From positions 1 through 59,953 of the forward strand of contig SLRQ01000064.1 in NCBI GenBank assembly GCA_007130885.1: DNA of 59,953 bases. Reading direction: 5' to 3'. Position numbers and translations under genes: made by a program. Numbering within the stretch: the stretch's first letter is position 1; each line of letters begins with the position of its first letter. Source of the DNA: Deltaproteobacteria bacterium (GTDB lineage: Bacteria; Myxococcota; Myxococcia; SLRQ01). Of this stretch, positions 17,567 through 27,814 are shown piece by piece. The notes beneath the pieces are model-generated. The model ran no database searches. It saw nothing but the letters and a program-made list of their open reading frames with translations, and was not told where the DNA came from.

Positions 17567-18307
17567 CTAGCGTCTTTTCCTCGATCCCCGTTTCCCACCG
17601 AAACCGCCGCGCCCTCCACCGCCGCGTTGCACCATCATTTGCTGTGGCACTTTTTCCAGGTGAAGCGCCCACCACTCGGGCTCATAGCCGCGCATCTTCA
17701 TCCTCTTGTTGTTTTGGAGTGCGAGAAGATTGCTCTTCAGCCTCTCGTCGTCCGGCTTGTGCTTGATACCCTGCGCGAGGATGGCCATGGCCTTATCCTT
17801 CTCCCCGCGCTTCCATTGGCACCAGGCGTAGCTGGCCCAAACCATTCCCGCCTTCTTGTTCTTCTTGCACGCGCGAACGAAGACCCGCTCCATCTCGGCA
17901 TAGTTCTTCTTCTTGAAATGGAGCGCTCCCAGCATCGCCAGTGCCTGCCAGTTCTTGGTGTGAGCCTTCTCGAGATGCGGCTTGGCGGCGTCGGAATCCT
18001 CTCGGTGAGCGTAATGGATCATTCCTATTTGAGCATCCAAAATGCTTCCCATCAGGAACTGGTGGCGAGTCCGATGCTTCGCCTCTTCGAGGATGCGTAT
18101 CGCCTGGTCGGGGCGCTTGGCCGTAAGTGCCTTATTGATCTCGGGTCCAACTTTCTCGATCTGCTTGGACGATCGTCTGGCAAGGAGAATGTACGCCACG
18201 ATCATGACGACCATCGCCGGAAACAGTGAGGCGGCGGCCGGAAAAAAGGTATTGAAGATAATGAATACGACGGCGGCTATGCCGATGCTGATTAGCAGGT
18301 AGACCAT
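17567..18307 (-). CDS. Membrane-anchored TPR-like protein with basic C-terminal tail
   Basis: A 246-residue protein. Two hydrophobic segments near the N-terminus (about 3-22 and 25-43) anchor it in the membrane. Residues 60-200 form helical hairpin repeats typical of tetratricopeptide scaffolds (WQALAMLGALHFKKKNYAEM, AGMVWASYAWCQWKRGEKDKA). The last 20 residues are a Gly/Arg/Lys-rich tail that could bind nucleic acid or acidic lipids. I know no named family. It lies between the dCMP deaminase and the tRNA-Leu gene with no obvious partners. A protein-interaction scaffold role is inference. Confidence 0.8.
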   Translation of the reverse strand: MVYLLISIGIAAVVFIIFNTFFPAAASLFPAMVVMIVAYILLARRSSKQIEKVGPEINKALTAKRPDQAIRILEEAKHRTRHQFLMGSILDAQIGMIHYAHREDSDAAKPHLEKAHTKNWQALAMLGALHFKKKNYAEMERVFVRACKKNKKAGMVWASYAWCQWKRGEKDKAMAILAQGIKHKPDDERLKSNLLALQNNKRMKMRGYEPEWWALHLEKVPQQMMVQRGGGGRGGFGGKRGSRKRR

Positions 18308-18527
18308 TGATGTAAGCTTTGCTGGCGCAGGTTGGCTGGCTCTTCGATCTTCTCGTTGTTTACCGTAGGGACCGGCTTTGTATTCGATGGGGCTGAATCG
18401 AGCAACTTCCCCCGGGCTGTTTCCAGGATGTATCTTTGTCTTTGGCTTGTAGCCTCGGGGTCAAGGGCTCAAGGGTCGTCTTCGTTGTAATTCATGCTTG
18501 GTTGATGTAGAGGAGTCTCAACAAAAA

Positions 18528-18610
18528 GGCCCTCTGGCGGAACTGGTAGACGCGGTCGGCTCAAAATCGGCTGCCTTTACGGCGTCCCGGTTCGAATCCG
18601 GGGGGGGCCA
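18528..18610 (+). tRNA. tRNA-Leu, anticodon CAA
   Basis: An 83-nt cloverleaf. The acceptor strand GGCCCTC (18528-18534) pairs with GGGGGCC (18603-18609), with one G-T pair, and A73 is at 18610. The D-arm is GCGGAACTGGTAGACGCG. The anticodon loop CTCAAAA gives anticodon CAA, reading the TTG codon. A long class II variable arm follows (TGCCTTTACGGCG), then the T-arm CCCGG-TTCGAAT-CCGGG. The CCA end is not encoded (CTC follows), so it must be added after transcription. Confidence 0.93.
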
Positions 18611-18671
18611 CTCATAGGAGGAGGCAGAAGAGGGATCGGGTGAGGAGCGGGAGCTTGGTTCAATCCGTGCG

Positions 18672-20012
18672 CTACTTCCCCCCTTTGGCGCGATTGTTCC
18701 TTGCCTCGGCCACCTTTCGTCGAAAGCGCTTCAGGCGCTCGCCTATTTCAGCCTCGGCCCCCCTGCTCGTGGGCTCGTAGTAACGACGATTTTGTAGTTT
18801 TTCCGGCATGTGGTCGGCGGGAACGAACCCATCAGGGTAGTCATGTGGGTAGTGGTAGTTCGCGCCGGCCCCCATTCTCGCCATCAGCTCCGTGGGAGCG
18901 TTTCGAAGATGCATTGGGACAGGCAGCGTTCCGTGAGATTTTGCATCTTCCCGAGCCATGCCGAGGGCCTTGTATGAGGCATTGGACTTGGGAGCTCCCG
19001 CCAGATAGGTGGTGGCCATGGCCATCGGGATCTCTCCTTCCGGCATGCCGACCCACTCGAACGCCCTCGCGGCGTCCATTGCCACGGTGAGTGCCCGCGG
19101 GTCGGCGTTTCCTATGTCTTCGGCGGCGAAGATGATCATTCTACGGAGAACGAAGCGAGGCGGCTCCCCCGCCTCGAGCATTCTTAGCATCCAATAAAGC
19201 GATGCGTCCGGATCCGAGCCCCGCATGCTCTTGATGAAAGCGCTGACCACGTCGTAGTGGGCATCTCCACCCTTATCATGCCTCAAGACATGAGAAGCCG
19301 CCTCCGCCACGGTTTGGGCGTCGATCGAGCTTCTCCCCGCTGCTCGCGCAGCGTCCGCGGCCAGCTCCAAGGCGGTCAGCGCTCGTCTTGCGTCGCTGTC
19401 GGCTTGAGCCACGAGAAGGCTTCGTGCTTCCTCGTTCGCATCCATCTCGACCGCGTCCAGGCCTCGCGACACCACTTTGGCCAAGTCGCGCGGGTCGAGC
19501 GGCCGAAGCGTGAATACCCGGCAACGTGAAAGAAGCGCCGCGTTGACTTCAAAGGAAGGGTTCTCCGTGGTGGCTCCGATCAGGACCACGGTGCCTTTCT
19601 CGACATGCGGAAGCAGCGCATCCTGCTGAGCCTTGTTGAACCGGTGTATCTCATCAATGAACAAGATGGTCCGTCGCCTGTGCTCCCAGAGCCGCCTGCG
19701 GGCGGCTTCCATAATTATTCTGATTTCCTTCACCCCGCCGAGTACCGCCGAGAAGGGCACTAGCTCCGCCCCGGTTCGGCCGGCGATTATTCCGGCAAGC
19801 GTGGTCTTCCCGGTGCCGGGGGGGCCCCAGAGGATCATGGATGGCACCCGGTCTGCCTCGATGACGCGGCGAAGGGCTTTCCCGGAACCCAGCAAGTGCT
19901 CCTGTCCCAGCAAATCTTCAAGGGTCTTCGGCCGAAGCCTTTCAGGTAAGGGCGAGGCGCTCGTGTCATTGCGCGCCGACTGCTCGAAGAGATCGCTTGT
20001 GCTCATGGACAT
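18672..20012 (-). CDS. rarA: Replication-associated recombination protein A (RarA/MgsA)
   Basis: A 446-residue AAA+ ATPase of the clamp-loader-like RarA/WRNIP1 family, which acts at stalled replication forks. The opening [20 protein letters not shown], Walker [11 protein letters not shown], Walker [17 protein letters not shown] and sensor [11 protein letters not shown] are diagnostic. The C-terminal tetramerisation region has [12 protein letters not shown] and [13 protein letters not shown]. The start is ATG 20012 (or 20006), with GGGGA upstream; the longer frame to 20174 runs into the divergent nadK leader and has no family similarity. It is divergent from nadK with 46 bp between starts, so the promoters probably overlap. 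Confidence 0.95.
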   Translation of the reverse strand: MSMSTSDLFEQSARNDTSASPLPERLRPKTLEDLLGQEHLLGSGKALRRVIEADRVPSMILWGPPGTGKTTLAGIIAGRTGAELVPFSAVLGGVKEIRIIMEAARRRLWEHRRRTILFIDEIHRFNKAQQDALLPHVEKGTVVLIGATTENPSFEVNAALLSRCRVFTLRPLDPRDLAKVVSRGLDAVEMDANEEARSLLVAQADSDARRALTALELAADAARAAGRSSIDAQTVAEAASHVLRHDKGGDAHYDVVSAFIKSMRGSDPDASLYWMLRMLEAGEPPRFVLRRMIIFAAEDIGNADPRALTVAMDAARAFEWVGMPEGEIPMAMATTYLAGAPKSNASYKALGMAREDAKSHGTLPVPMHLRNAPTELMARMGAGANYHYPHDYPDGFVPADHMPEKLQNRRYYEPTSRGAEAEIGERLKRFRRKVAEARNNRAKGGK

Positions 20013-20058
20013 ACAAACTATCCCCGGAGCGCTGCTGCTGCTACGCTTTGCTCTCCAA

Positions 20059-20907
20059 ATGGCCTTCTCGATCGGTATAGTCGCAAAACCCCGTCCGGAG
20101 GTGCTCGAGCTGGCGGCCGAACTCCGTCGTTGGCTACGTGCACGCAAAGCAGAGGTTTTATTCGACGAAAGCACGGCCTCTCATTTGGCTAGGACGCGCC
20201 CGGCCACGTTGAAGTCCTTGCGCAACTCCGACCTTCTCGTCACCTTGGGGGGGGACGGCACCTTGCTGCAGGGCGCGGGGCTTCTGGGGGGCGCCAAGGT
20301 TCCCCTCTTCGGCGTGAACATGGGCTACCTCGGCTTTCTCACGGAGATAAGCCGGGCACGTCTCTTCCCCGTGTTGGAGGATGTTTTAGACGGCCGGGTG
20401 GAGATAGAAGACCGGATGCTGCTTCGAGTCGAGCTGTTCAGAGAGGACAAGAAGCGTTTGTCCGGCCTGGTGCTCAACGATGCGGTCGTGACGAAGGGCG
20501 CTCTGGCCCGAATGATGGTGCTCGATTGCTTCATAGATCAGAGGGACGTTGCACGATACCGCGCTGATGGGCTCATTGTGGCTACTCCCACCGGCTCGAC
20601 CGCCTACACGCTGTCGGCAGGCGGCCCCATCGTATATCCGACCATGCGCGGCATGATCATTGCTCCCATATGCCCGCACACGCTAACCCAGCGTCCGCTG
20701 GTCGTCTCGCACAGCTCGGTGATACGACTCGTAGTTTCACCGGGGGGTGACAATCTTTACCTCACGTTGGATGGGCAGCGGGGACGCCCCCTCAAGCCGA
20801 ACGACGAGATCGTAGTACGAGAGGCAAGGCGCAAGGTCTACCTCGTGCGTGATCCCACGGTGCACTTCTTCCAGGTGCTTCGCGATAAGCTGGGGTGGGG
20901 CGGTTGA
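20059..20907 (+). CDS. nadK: NAD kinase
   Basis: A 282-residue enzyme phosphorylating NAD to NADP. The diagnostic motifs are LVTLGGDGTLLQGAGLLG, VNMGYLGFLTEI, VLNDAVV (usual NE/ND motif) and DGLIVATPTGSTAYTLSAGGPI. The upstream open frame is antisense to rarA; ATG 20059 (MAFSIGIVAKP) begins the conserved domain directly. Its stop is followed 11 bases later by recN, so the two are almost certainly cotranscribed. The nadK-recN order is widespread in bacteria. Confidence 0.95.
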   Translation: MAFSIGIVAKPRPEVLELAAELRRWLRARKAEVLFDESTASHLARTRPATLKSLRNSDLLVTLGGDGTLLQGAGLLGGAKVPLFGVNMGYLGFLTEISRARLFPVLEDVLDGRVEIEDRMLLRVELFREDKKRLSGLVLNDAVVTKGALARMMVLDCFIDQRDVARYRADGLIVATPTGSTAYTLSAGGPIVYPTMRGMIIAPICPHTLTQRPLVVSHSSVIRLVVSPGGDNLYLTLDGQRGRPLKPNDEIVVREARRKVYLVRDPTVHFFQVLRDKLGWGG

Positions 20908-20918
20908 CGGGAGGGTTG

Positions 20919-22685
20919 ATGCTGCGTGAACTCAAGGTCGAGCAACTAGCACTCATCGAGAGTTTGTCGATGCGGTTCGAGCCGGGGTTCAATGTGCTGA
21001 CCGGCGAGACGGGCGCCGGCAAATCAATGGTGGTGGACGCCGTGGGCCTTGCAATCGGGGGCCGTGCCAGAGCGGATTTGGTTCGCGAGGGTGCAAGCGA
21101 GTCGGTGGTGGAGGCACTGTTCGAGCCTTCCTCCGAGCCTCGAAAGCAAGCACTCGATGAGGCCCTGGCCGAGTGCGGCCTGCCGGTTGAAGGCGGTGTG
21201 ATGGTGGTCCGGCGGGTCATGGGAGCAGCAGGTCGCCACCGAGCTTACGTAAACGGAAGTCTTGCGACGGTCACAACTCTCTCGCGGATCGCGTCGGGCA
21301 TGGTCGCCGTTTGCGGTCAGCACGAGCATGTCGCTCTTACTCGGCCGGGGGAAGCCCTTGCCTTGCTGGATTCGTTCGCCGCGGCGTCAGTGCCGGAGTT
21401 CGAGAATGTTCGTGCCGCTTACAGCGAGGCTTGGCGGGCGCTTGAGAAAGCAAGGGAGTCTTTTTGGTCCTTGCGCGTGGATCCCGCCTCCAGGGCCGAG
21501 CGTGAAGATTTCCTGCGTTTTCAGCTCTCCGAGCTCGAGTCTTTGAGTCCCCGACCAGGCGAGCTGGAAGAGCTGTATGAACGGCAGCGGCGGCTGGCCG
21601 GCGCGGATCGCCTCGTGGAGATAAGCTCTTCCGCCGAGTCCATGCTCTACTCATCCGATGGCGCGGTCTCGGATGTGTTGGCCAGGGCCAAGAGACTCCT
21701 GGAAGAGGGCGCCGATGTGGATTCCCGTTTAGGCAAGATGCTGGAGCCTCTCGAAGAGGCGCTGGCTTTGGTGTCGGATTTGGGACGCGAGCTTGGGAGC
21801 TATGCCAGAAGCGTCGATGCCGATCCGGTCCTCCTGGAGCAGGTTGAAAGCCGCATCTCCGCGCTTCGCAGGCTGGCTCGTCGTTATGGGGGTGATATCG
21901 ATGCCGCCTGCTCGGCCGGCGACGCTCTTCGACAAGAACTGGATGATCTAGAAAGATATGAAGTGCGTTTGGGCGATGCGCGCCGGAGGCTCGATGAGGC
22001 CGAAAATGCAGCTCTCACCGCGGCATCCGAGCTTTCCAGACTTCGTATGCGCGCGGCGGCTAGACTGGATGAGGACGTCCGGGAGGGTCTGGAGCGTCTT
22101 GGGATGGCGGGCAGCAGGGTGGCGCTGAGGGTTAATCCGCGCGAGCTTGGTGATCAGTCGAAAGAGGCGGCTTCGGATACAGCCGCGATGGCTCTCTGCC
22201 CAACGGGGAGCGATCGAGTCGAGGTTGGGCTTGCCAGCGAGCCCGGAGCTCCGCTTCGTCCAATATCGCGCATCGCCTCGGGTGGAGAGCTCGCGAGGTT
22301 GCTTTTGGCTTTCAGGCGAGCGGTCTCCAGCGTGGACGGTACGGCCACGGTTATTCTCGACGAGGTCGACGCGGGCATTGGGGGCGCCGTCGCGGAGGCG
22401 GCCGGCGTCTTGATATCCGAGCTGGCTAAAGGCAGACAGGTTCTCTGCGTGACGCACCTTCCCCAGCTAGCCGTGCATGCCCGCCATCACCTCATGGTGC
22501 GCAAGGAAACCGTCCGCAAGAGAGTCGTCATTCGCGCCAATGCTCTCTCCGGCAGGGAGAGGGAGGACGAGGTGGCGAGAATGCTCGGTGGAGCCGAGAT
22601 TACCGGGAGCACCATGGCGCACGCCCGCGACCTTCTTCAGATGGCGGATTCCAGCGGCCGAGCCGAAGGCTCCGAGGCCGGTTAG
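20919..22685 (+). CDS. recN: DNA repair protein RecN
   Basis: A 588-residue SMC-like ATPase for double-strand break repair. Walker A is LTGETGAGKSMVVDAV near the N-terminus, and the signature and Walker B are in RISRIASGGELARLLLAF and VILDEVDAGIGG, with VTHLPQLAVHA at the end. Between them is a Leu/Arg/Glu-rich coiled coil. ATG 20919 has GGGAGGG upstream. No LexA-like box could be recognised ahead of it, and the preceding promoter would be that of nadK, so SOS control is not evident. Confidence 0.95.
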   Translation: MLRELKVEQLALIESLSMRFEPGFNVLTGETGAGKSMVVDAVGLAIGGRARADLVREGASESVVEALFEPSSEPRKQALDEALAECGLPVEGGVMVVRRVMGAAGRHRAYVNGSLATVTTLSRIASGMVAVCGQHEHVALTRPGEALALLDSFAAASVPEFENVRAAYSEAWRALEKARESFWSLRVDPASRAEREDFLRFQLSELESLSPRPGELEELYERQRRLAGADRLVEISSSAESMLYSSDGAVSDVLARAKRLLEEGADVDSRLGKMLEPLEEALALVSDLGRELGSYARSVDADPVLLEQVESRISALRRLARRYGGDIDAACSAGDALRQELDDLERYEVRLGDARRRLDEAENAALTAASELSRLRMRAAARLDEDVREGLERLGMAGSRVALRVNPRELGDQSKEAASDTAAMALCPTGSDRVEVGLASEPGAPLRPISRIASGGELARLLLAFRRAVSSVDGTATVILDEVDAGIGGAVAEAAGVLISELAKGRQVLCVTHLPQLAVHARHHLMVRKETVRKRVVIRANALSGREREDEVARMLGGAEITGSTMAHARDLLQMADSSGRAEGSEAG

Positions 22686-22875
22686 CCGCGTTCACCGAAC
22701 ATTGTTCACGCTCGATCTCCGGTCGGAGGCGTTACAGACGCCTTGATTGGACAGCCCGATACACCGTCCAGCGGATGAATGCCCACAGCCAAGGGGCATG
22801 GAGATTTCACGCCGGATCGCTCGAGTCGTTCATTCGAAAAAGCCGACCCTACCGTTAAGGAAGTGCCATGGGGCG

Positions 22876-22905
22876 TTGACCCCCGGAAAGGTGCCCAGCT
22901 ATGTT
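22876..22905 (+). promoter_or_regulatory. Sigma70-like promoter for the first PP2C gene
   Basis: TTGACC (22876-22881), an 18-base spacer and TATGTT (22900-22905). Transcription from here would begin near 22912, leaving a leader of about 48 nt before the ATG at 22960. This supports that start over the upstream ATG at 22918. Confidence 0.5.
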
Positions 22906-22959
22906 TTATGTAAAGACATGGCATTCATTCGAGAGAGCATAGAGAGAGAAGAGCGACAG

Positions 22960-23748
22960 ATGCGCGTAACTTCGGTGGGTCTGACCGATATCGGTCGCAA
23001 GCGAGAGGTTAATCAGGACTCTCTACTAATCAACGATGATCTTGGCCTCTACACCGTGGCTGATGGGATGGGCGGTCATGCTGGCGGGGAGATTGCTTCC
23101 AGTGTCGCCGTCGAAACCATCGAGCATAAGCTGGTAGCGGCAAGCGACAATGGAACTGCTCCTTTTCATCAGCGGCTGGGGCTTGAAGAGTCCGGCATGG
23201 CCGAGCATCTGCGCGAGGCCGTCGAGGCGGCCTGCTGGGCGGTCTTCCAGCGAGCCAGGGAGGATCCGGCTCTCCGCGGAATGGGCACCACGGTTAGCTC
23301 CCTGCTCCTTCAGGATAGCGCGGAGGAAGGATCGGTGGACGCTTACCTGGCTCATGTAGGTGATTCGCGCGTATACCTTGTTCGGGGATCCATGATTCAT
23401 CAACTCTCCGAGGACCACACCCTGGTAAACGAGCAGCTCAAAGCCGGAATCATTACCGCCGACCAGGCGGAAAACAGCCGGGTCAAGAACATTATCACCA
23501 GGTCGGTCGGCTTCGAGGAGGACGTGCTCGTTGATGTGGTTGGTCTTTGGGCCGAGCCGGGCGATGTCTTCGTGCTGTGCTCGGACGGGCTGACGGGTTT
23601 CGTGGATGAGTCCGAGATCTTGGACCACGTCGAGAGCTTCAAGGGTGAGGATCTCGACGCACTGCCAAAGCGCCTGATCGACTTGGCAAACGACAGAGGA
23701 GGAGACGATAACGTTACGGTTCTTATCGTAAGAGTGGATGCGGCATAG
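22960..23748 (+). CDS. PP2C-family serine/threonine phosphatase
   Basis: A 262-residue manganese-dependent protein phosphatase of the bacterial Stp/PrpC type. The metal-binding motifs are present: REVNQDS, VADGMGGHAGGE, GTTVSSLL, AHVGDSRVYL, LCSDGLTGFVDE and DDNVTVLIV. I take ATG 22960, after GAGAGAAGAG and at the start of the conserved domain; ATG 22918 would add 14 residues. It reverses Ser/Thr phosphorylation, but no Hanks-type kinase is in the window. A second PP2C lies at 56072-56836. The gene is followed by the M23 peptidase and secA. Confidence 0.92.
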   Translation: MRVTSVGLTDIGRKREVNQDSLLINDDLGLYTVADGMGGHAGGEIASSVAVETIEHKLVAASDNGTAPFHQRLGLEESGMAEHLREAVEAACWAVFQRAREDPALRGMGTTVSSLLLQDSAEEGSVDAYLAHVGDSRVYLVRGSMIHQLSEDHTLVNEQLKAGIITADQAENSRVKNIITRSVGFEEDVLVDVVGLWAEPGDVFVLCSDGLTGFVDESEILDHVESFKGEDLDALPKRLIDLANDRGGDDNVTVLIVRVDAA

Positions 23749-23908
23749 CCGGGGATTCTCTTCCCCTGGATCCCCGCTTCGTTCGCACCTAATAAAATCC
23801 GGGTGGCGTCGTGTGGCTTGACGCTTCTTGGCGGGGATGATACCCGCCGTCATTCTCGTCGCATCGAGGCTCTCGACGTGGCGCCAGCGATTACTTTGGA
23901 GGCACAGC

Positions 23909-24856
23909 GTGGCAGGCAAGAAACCTATGTACACCGTGCTGGTAGTGCCTGACGGCCGTTCGGCTGCTCGGCAGTACAGGGTCCGCAAGGGCACCATGCG
24001 TCGCGTGGTTGTGTCCTTGCTGCTTTGTGGGCTGGTGGTTTCCGCCGCTGGGGCATTGGGTTGGTATCAGTACTACGGTTTGGTCGACGAGGCGTCCGAG
24101 GCGCGAATCCTTCGCGATGAGAACCTCTATCTTCGTTCCGAGATGCGGCTGATTCAGGACAAGGTAGCCGTTCTTTCCACAACAGTGGAGAGGGTGGAGG
24201 CCCTGGATGCAAAGGTGCGTGTGCTCACCCAGGTGAGCGATCCGAAGCGCAATCTTGCCATAGGGCCGGTCGAAAGCCCCCGAGGCTTCAGTGCCGGCAT
24301 GGGAGGAGAGCTTCCCATGCTCGGTGAGGCCGATGGTTTGGCCACTGACGATGATATCGAGCTGCTCCAGACCAGCATGGAGAATCTCTCGACTGATGCC
24401 AGCAGGAATGAAGCCAGCATGCGCGAGCTGCACGAGCATCTTCTCGACCAGCGGGATCTATTGGCTTCGATGCCGTCAATTTGGCCCACTCGAGGCTGGG
24501 TCACTAGCACTTTCGGTACCAGGACCGACCCCTTCACCGGCCAGCGCACCATGCATCAGGGGCTCGATATAGCCGGCCCGATAGGCACCGAGATCAGGGC
24601 GCCCGCCAACGGAACCGTCGTTTTCGCGGGAACCCAGGGAAATCTCGGCAAGACGCTCGTAGTGGACCACGGTAACGGGGTGAAGACCTATTACAGCCAT
24701 CTCTCCGAGATGTTTGTCCGCGTTGGCGATGTCGTCAGCAGAAGGCAGCTCATCGCTGCGATGGGCAACACCGGTCGATCCACCGGGCCTCATCTTCACT
24801 ACGAGGTGCGGGTGAATGGAATCCCGGAGGATCCCCGCAAGTTTATTCTAGACTGA
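23909..24856 (+). CDS. M23-family (LytM) peptidase with N-terminal membrane anchor and coiled coil
   Basis: A 315-residue protein from GTG 23909, which has TTTGGAGG at ideal spacing; the ATG 23828 frame has no such site. After a short cytoplasmic part (MYTVLVVPDGRSARQY-like), one membrane helix (about 35-55) leads to a periplasmic coiled coil. The C-terminal LytM domain keeps the zinc ligands MHQGLDIAG and HLHYEVRVNG, so it is probably an active peptidoglycan endopeptidase. The layout resembles septal or envelope M23 proteins. It ends 90 bp before secA, a frequent neighbour of such genes. A 6-bp hairpin (GGCGGG/CCCGCC, 23830-23848) lies upstream. Confidence 0.9.
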   Translation: MAGKKPMYTVLVVPDGRSAARQYRVRKGTMRRVVVSLLLCGLVVSAAGALGWYQYYGLVDEASEARILRDENLYLRSEMRLIQDKVAVLSTTVERVEALDAKVRVLTQVSDPKRNLAIGPVESPRGFSAGMGGELPMLGEADGLATDDDIELLQTSMENLSTDASRNEASMRELHEHLLDQRDLLASMPSIWPTRGWVTSTFGTRTDPFTGQRTMHQGLDIAGPIGTEIRAPANGTVVFAGTQGNLGKTLVVDHGNGVKTYYSHLSEMFVRVGDVVSRRQLIAAMGNTGRSTGPHLHYEVRVNGIPEDPRKFILD

Positions 24857-24946
24857 AGGGATTGAAGCAAGAAGCTCGTGGGGCCCGGTGGTCGGAGCCG
24901 CCGGGCCGATGCGCGTGCATACCCCCAGTGGTGATTCGGTATTGTA

Positions 24947-27724
24947 ATGGAATGGCTTTTCAAAAAACTCATGGGCTCCAGAAACCAGCGGGAGCTGAAG
25001 CGTTTGCGGCCGCTGGTGGCTCAGGTGAACGAGCTCGAGCCGAAGGTGAAGGAGCTGCGGAACGAGGACTTCCCCAGAAGAATTCTCGAGCTGAAGGAAC
25101 AGGTGCGTGAGCATGGCGTGAAGCTTGACGCCCTGATGCCGGAGGTTTTCGCGTTGACACGCGAGGCTAGTGTTCGGACGCTGGGGCTGCGGCACTTCGA
25201 CGTTCAGATTATCGGCGGAGCCATTCTTCATCGAGGCAAGATCGCCGAGATGAAGACAGGTGAAGGTAAGACGCTCGTGGCGACGCTGGCCTGCTCGTTG
25301 AACGCGCTCGAAGAGCGTGGAGTGCACGTGGTCACGGTGAACGACTACCTGGCCAGGCGCGATGCCGAGTGGATGGGGCAGATCTACAACTTCCTCGGGC
25401 TGGACGTGGGGGTCATCGTCCACGGACTCTCGGACGCGGAAAGGCAGCAGGCATATCGGTGTGATGTGACTTACGGCCAGAACAACGAGTTCGGCTTCGA
25501 CTACTTGCGGGACAACATGAAGTTCCGTTTGCAGGACTATGTTCAGCGGGAGCTGAACTTCGCCATAGTCGATGAGGTCGACTCGATCCTGATCGATGAG
25601 GCGAGAACGCCGCTCATTATAAGCGGACCGGCCGCCGGGGTTACGGATAGCTACAAGGGCATCAACGCGATCATCCCCAAGCTGGCGAAGGACGTCCACT
25701 ATACAATCGATGAGAAGGCTCGTACGGCCAGCCTCACCGACGAGGGTGTCGAGACGGTGGAGCGGATGCTGGGAGTCAGAAACCTTTATGACCCAGCGGA
25801 GATTGAAGCGCTTCACCATGTCGATCAGTGCTTGAAGGCGCACGCTGTATACAAGCACGAGGTCGACTACGTCGTTCGTGAAGGCGAGGTGATAATCGTC
25901 GACGAGCATACCGGGCGCCTCATGCCCGGGCGGCGCTGGTCTGATGGTTTGCACCAGGCGATAGAGGCCAAGGAAGGCGTGAAGATCCGGGCGGAGAACC
26001 AAACGCTAGCGACGATTTCCTTCCAGAACTATTTCCGTATGTACACGAAGCTCTCGGGCATGACCGGTACAGCGATGACCGAGGCCGAGGAGTTTCAAAA
26101 GATCTACGGATTGGACGTTCGCACTATACCGACTAACAAGCCCATAAAAAGGGAAGATTACGAGGATGTCGTCTACAAGACCGAGCGCGAGAAGTTCAAT
26201 GCGGTCATGGAAGAGCTGGAGGACTGTATCGAGCGCAAGCAGCCGGTCCTGGTAGGTACCGCCTCCGTGGCCAAGAGCGAGGTTCTCTCCACGCTAATGA
26301 AGAAGCGGGGCATCTCACATGAGGTGCTGAACGCCAAGAATCACTCACGAGAAGCGTTCATCATCGCGCAGGCAGGCCGTGCCGGCTCGGTAACGATCTC
26401 GACGAACATGGCGGGCCGAGGAACGGACATAGTTCTCGGCGGCAACCCCGGCATGCTGGCGCGTGCAGAGGTTGGAAATCCGGATGATGACGAGAGTCTG
26501 CAGCAGTCGTATCAGCTGGCACTACAACGTTTCGAGAAGCAGTGCGAGGCCGAGCGTCAGAAGGTTCTGGATGTGGGCGGTTTGCACATTCTTGGAACGG
26601 AGAGGCATGAGTCTCGAAGGATCGATAACCAGCTCCGAGGGCGAAGCGGAAGACAAGGCGACATTGGTACATCGCGGTTCTACTTGTCGCTCGAAGATGA
26701 CGTGATGCGCATATTCGGCGGTGAGCGCATCATGTCTCTCATGGACAGGCTCGGCATCGAGGAAGGCGAGCCCATCGAGCACCGCTGGCTTTCTCGCTCC
26801 ATCGAAGGAGCGCAGAAGCGCGTCGAAGCTCACAACTTTGAGATGCGCAAAAACCTGCTGCAGTACGACGACGTGATGAACCAGCAGCGTAAGACCATCT
26901 ATGGGCTGCGGCGTCGAGTTCTAGCGGCGGGCTCGGATTTTCCCCTGGTCGAGTTTGAAGAGGAGCCGAAGACCAGGAAGAAGATTCGCAAGGAACTCCA
27001 GATCTCGTGGGATGTGCACCGAGAGGCGGTGTTGGACGTTTTCGACGACCTGGTCGTAGCCATAGTGGATCAGTACTGTCCGCCGAAGGATCGACCCGAT
27101 CAATGGGACATCGAGGGCTTGCAGGCTTCGGTTCGAGAGCAGTTCAACGTGCAATTCAGTATCGATGGTGGCTCGCTGGATCGCGGTGCGATCCAAGAGC
27201 AGGTCTGGAACGTCGTTGAGAAGGCCTATAAGGGCAAGGAACAACTCCTTACCAACGGTGAGGAGGCCATGCTCGAGCGAGTACGTCGTTTGGAGCAATA
27301 TATCTGGCTCCAAATGATCGATCAGGGATGGAAGGACCATCTCTTGGCCATGGATCACCTCCGACAGGGGATCGGACTGCGCGGGTATGCGCAAAGGGAT
27401 CCGAGGCGTGAGTACGCCCGTGAGGGGTATGGGATGTTCCAGGCCCTGATGTGGCGCATCAAGGAGAACTTCGTTTCCACATTCATGAGGGTTCAGCCGG
27501 CTCCTACGGAATCCGTGGAATCGTTGGAACGCAAGTTCGCTCCAAAGCGCAAGCCGCAGAGAATGGTGGAGTCACATGGCGGAGACGGTGCAAACGGGGA
27601 GCCGCGTAAGCCGCAGACGATTGTTCGCGAGGGGCCCAAGGTCGGGCGCAATGATCCCTGCCCATGCGGTAGCGGGAAGAAGTACAAGAAGTGTCACCTG
27701 CTGTTGGAAGAAGGCCGGGCCTAG
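24947..27724 (+). CDS. secA: Preprotein translocase ATPase SecA
   Basis: A 925-residue motor of the Sec export pathway. Walker A is [13 protein letters not shown], the DEAD-like box is [18 protein letters not shown], the preprotein cross-linking region follows, and motif VI is [18 protein letters not shown]. The C-terminal zinc-binding tail [13 protein letters not shown] is present. The scaffold and wing domains are intact and the length is typical. It converges on thiC with a shared hairpin at 27781-27814. Confidence 0.98.
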   Translation: MEWLFKKLMGSRNQRELKRLRPLVAQVNELEPKVKELRNEDFPRRILELKEQVREHGVKLDALMPEVFALTREASVRTLGLRHFDVQIIGGAILHRGKIAEMKTGEGKTLVATLACSLNALEERGVHVVTVNDYLARRDAEWMGQIYNFLGLDVGVIVHGLSDAERQQAYRCDVTYGQNNEFGFDYLRDNMKFRLQDYVQRELNFAIVDEVDSILIDEARTPLIISGPAAGVTDSYKGINAIIPKLAKDVHYTIDEKARTASLTDEGVETVERMLGVRNLYDPAEIEALHHVDQCLKAHAVYKHEVDYVVREGEVIIVDEHTGRLMPGRRWSDGLHQAIEAKEGVKIRAENQTLATISFQNYFRMYTKLSGMTGTAMTEAEEFQKIYGLDVRTIPTNKPIKREDYEDVVYKTEREKFNAVMEELEDCIERKQPVLVGTASVAKSEVLSTLMKKRGISHEVLNAKNHSREAFIIAQAGRAGSVTISTNMAGRGTDIVLGGNPGMLARAEVGNPDDDESLQQSYQLALQRFEKQCEAERQKVLDVGGLHILGTERHESRRIDNQLRGRSGRQGDIGTSRFYLSLEDDVMRIFGGERIMSLMDRLGIEEGEPIEHRWLSRSIEGAQKRVEAHNFEMRKNLLQYDDVMNQQRKTIYGLRRRVLAAGSDFPLVEFEEEPKTRKKIRKELQISWDVHREAVLDVFDDLVVAIVDQYCPPKDRPDQWDIEGLQASVREQFNVQFSIDGGSLDRGAIQEQVWNVVEKAYKGKEQLLTNGEEAMLERVRRLEQYIWLQMIDQGWKDHLLAMDHLRQGIGLRGYAQRDPRREYAREGYGMFQALMWRIKENFVSTFMRVQPAPTESVESLERKFAPKRKPQRMVESHGGDGANGEPRKPQTIVREGPKVGRNDPCPCGSGKKYKKCHLLLEEGRA

Positions 27725-27780
27725 CCTGGATTTCTCACCAGCCCACCTACCGCGGGCGTAAATGCAGCCGCATCTACGGG

Positions 27781-27814
27781 ACCCTGACGACGGGTGGTGA
27801 TACCCCGTTAGGGT
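27781..27814. terminator. Bidirectional hairpin between convergent secA and thiC
   Basis: ACCCTGACG (27781-27789) pairs with CGTTAGGGT (27806-27814) with one G-T pair. A 2-nt bulge then leads to GGGT/ACCC around the loop GGTGAT. The structure overlaps the thiC stop codon. It has no U-tract on either strand, but its position and 13 base pairs suggest a shared terminator or mRNA-end protector. Confidence 0.55.

Noticed and set aside
18308..18527. Region between the TPR protein and tRNA-Leu
   Set aside because: I looked for a small RNA or a second tRNA and found no cloverleaf, terminator or open frame with a ribosome binding site.
19633..20058. Extension of nadK upstream into rarA
   Set aside because: It is antisense to the conserved rarA domain, and nadK homology begins only at 20059.
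22686..22959. Extension of the first PP2C gene upstream to 22747
   Set aside because: The promoter at 22876-22905 lies inside it and the extra residues have no family similarity.
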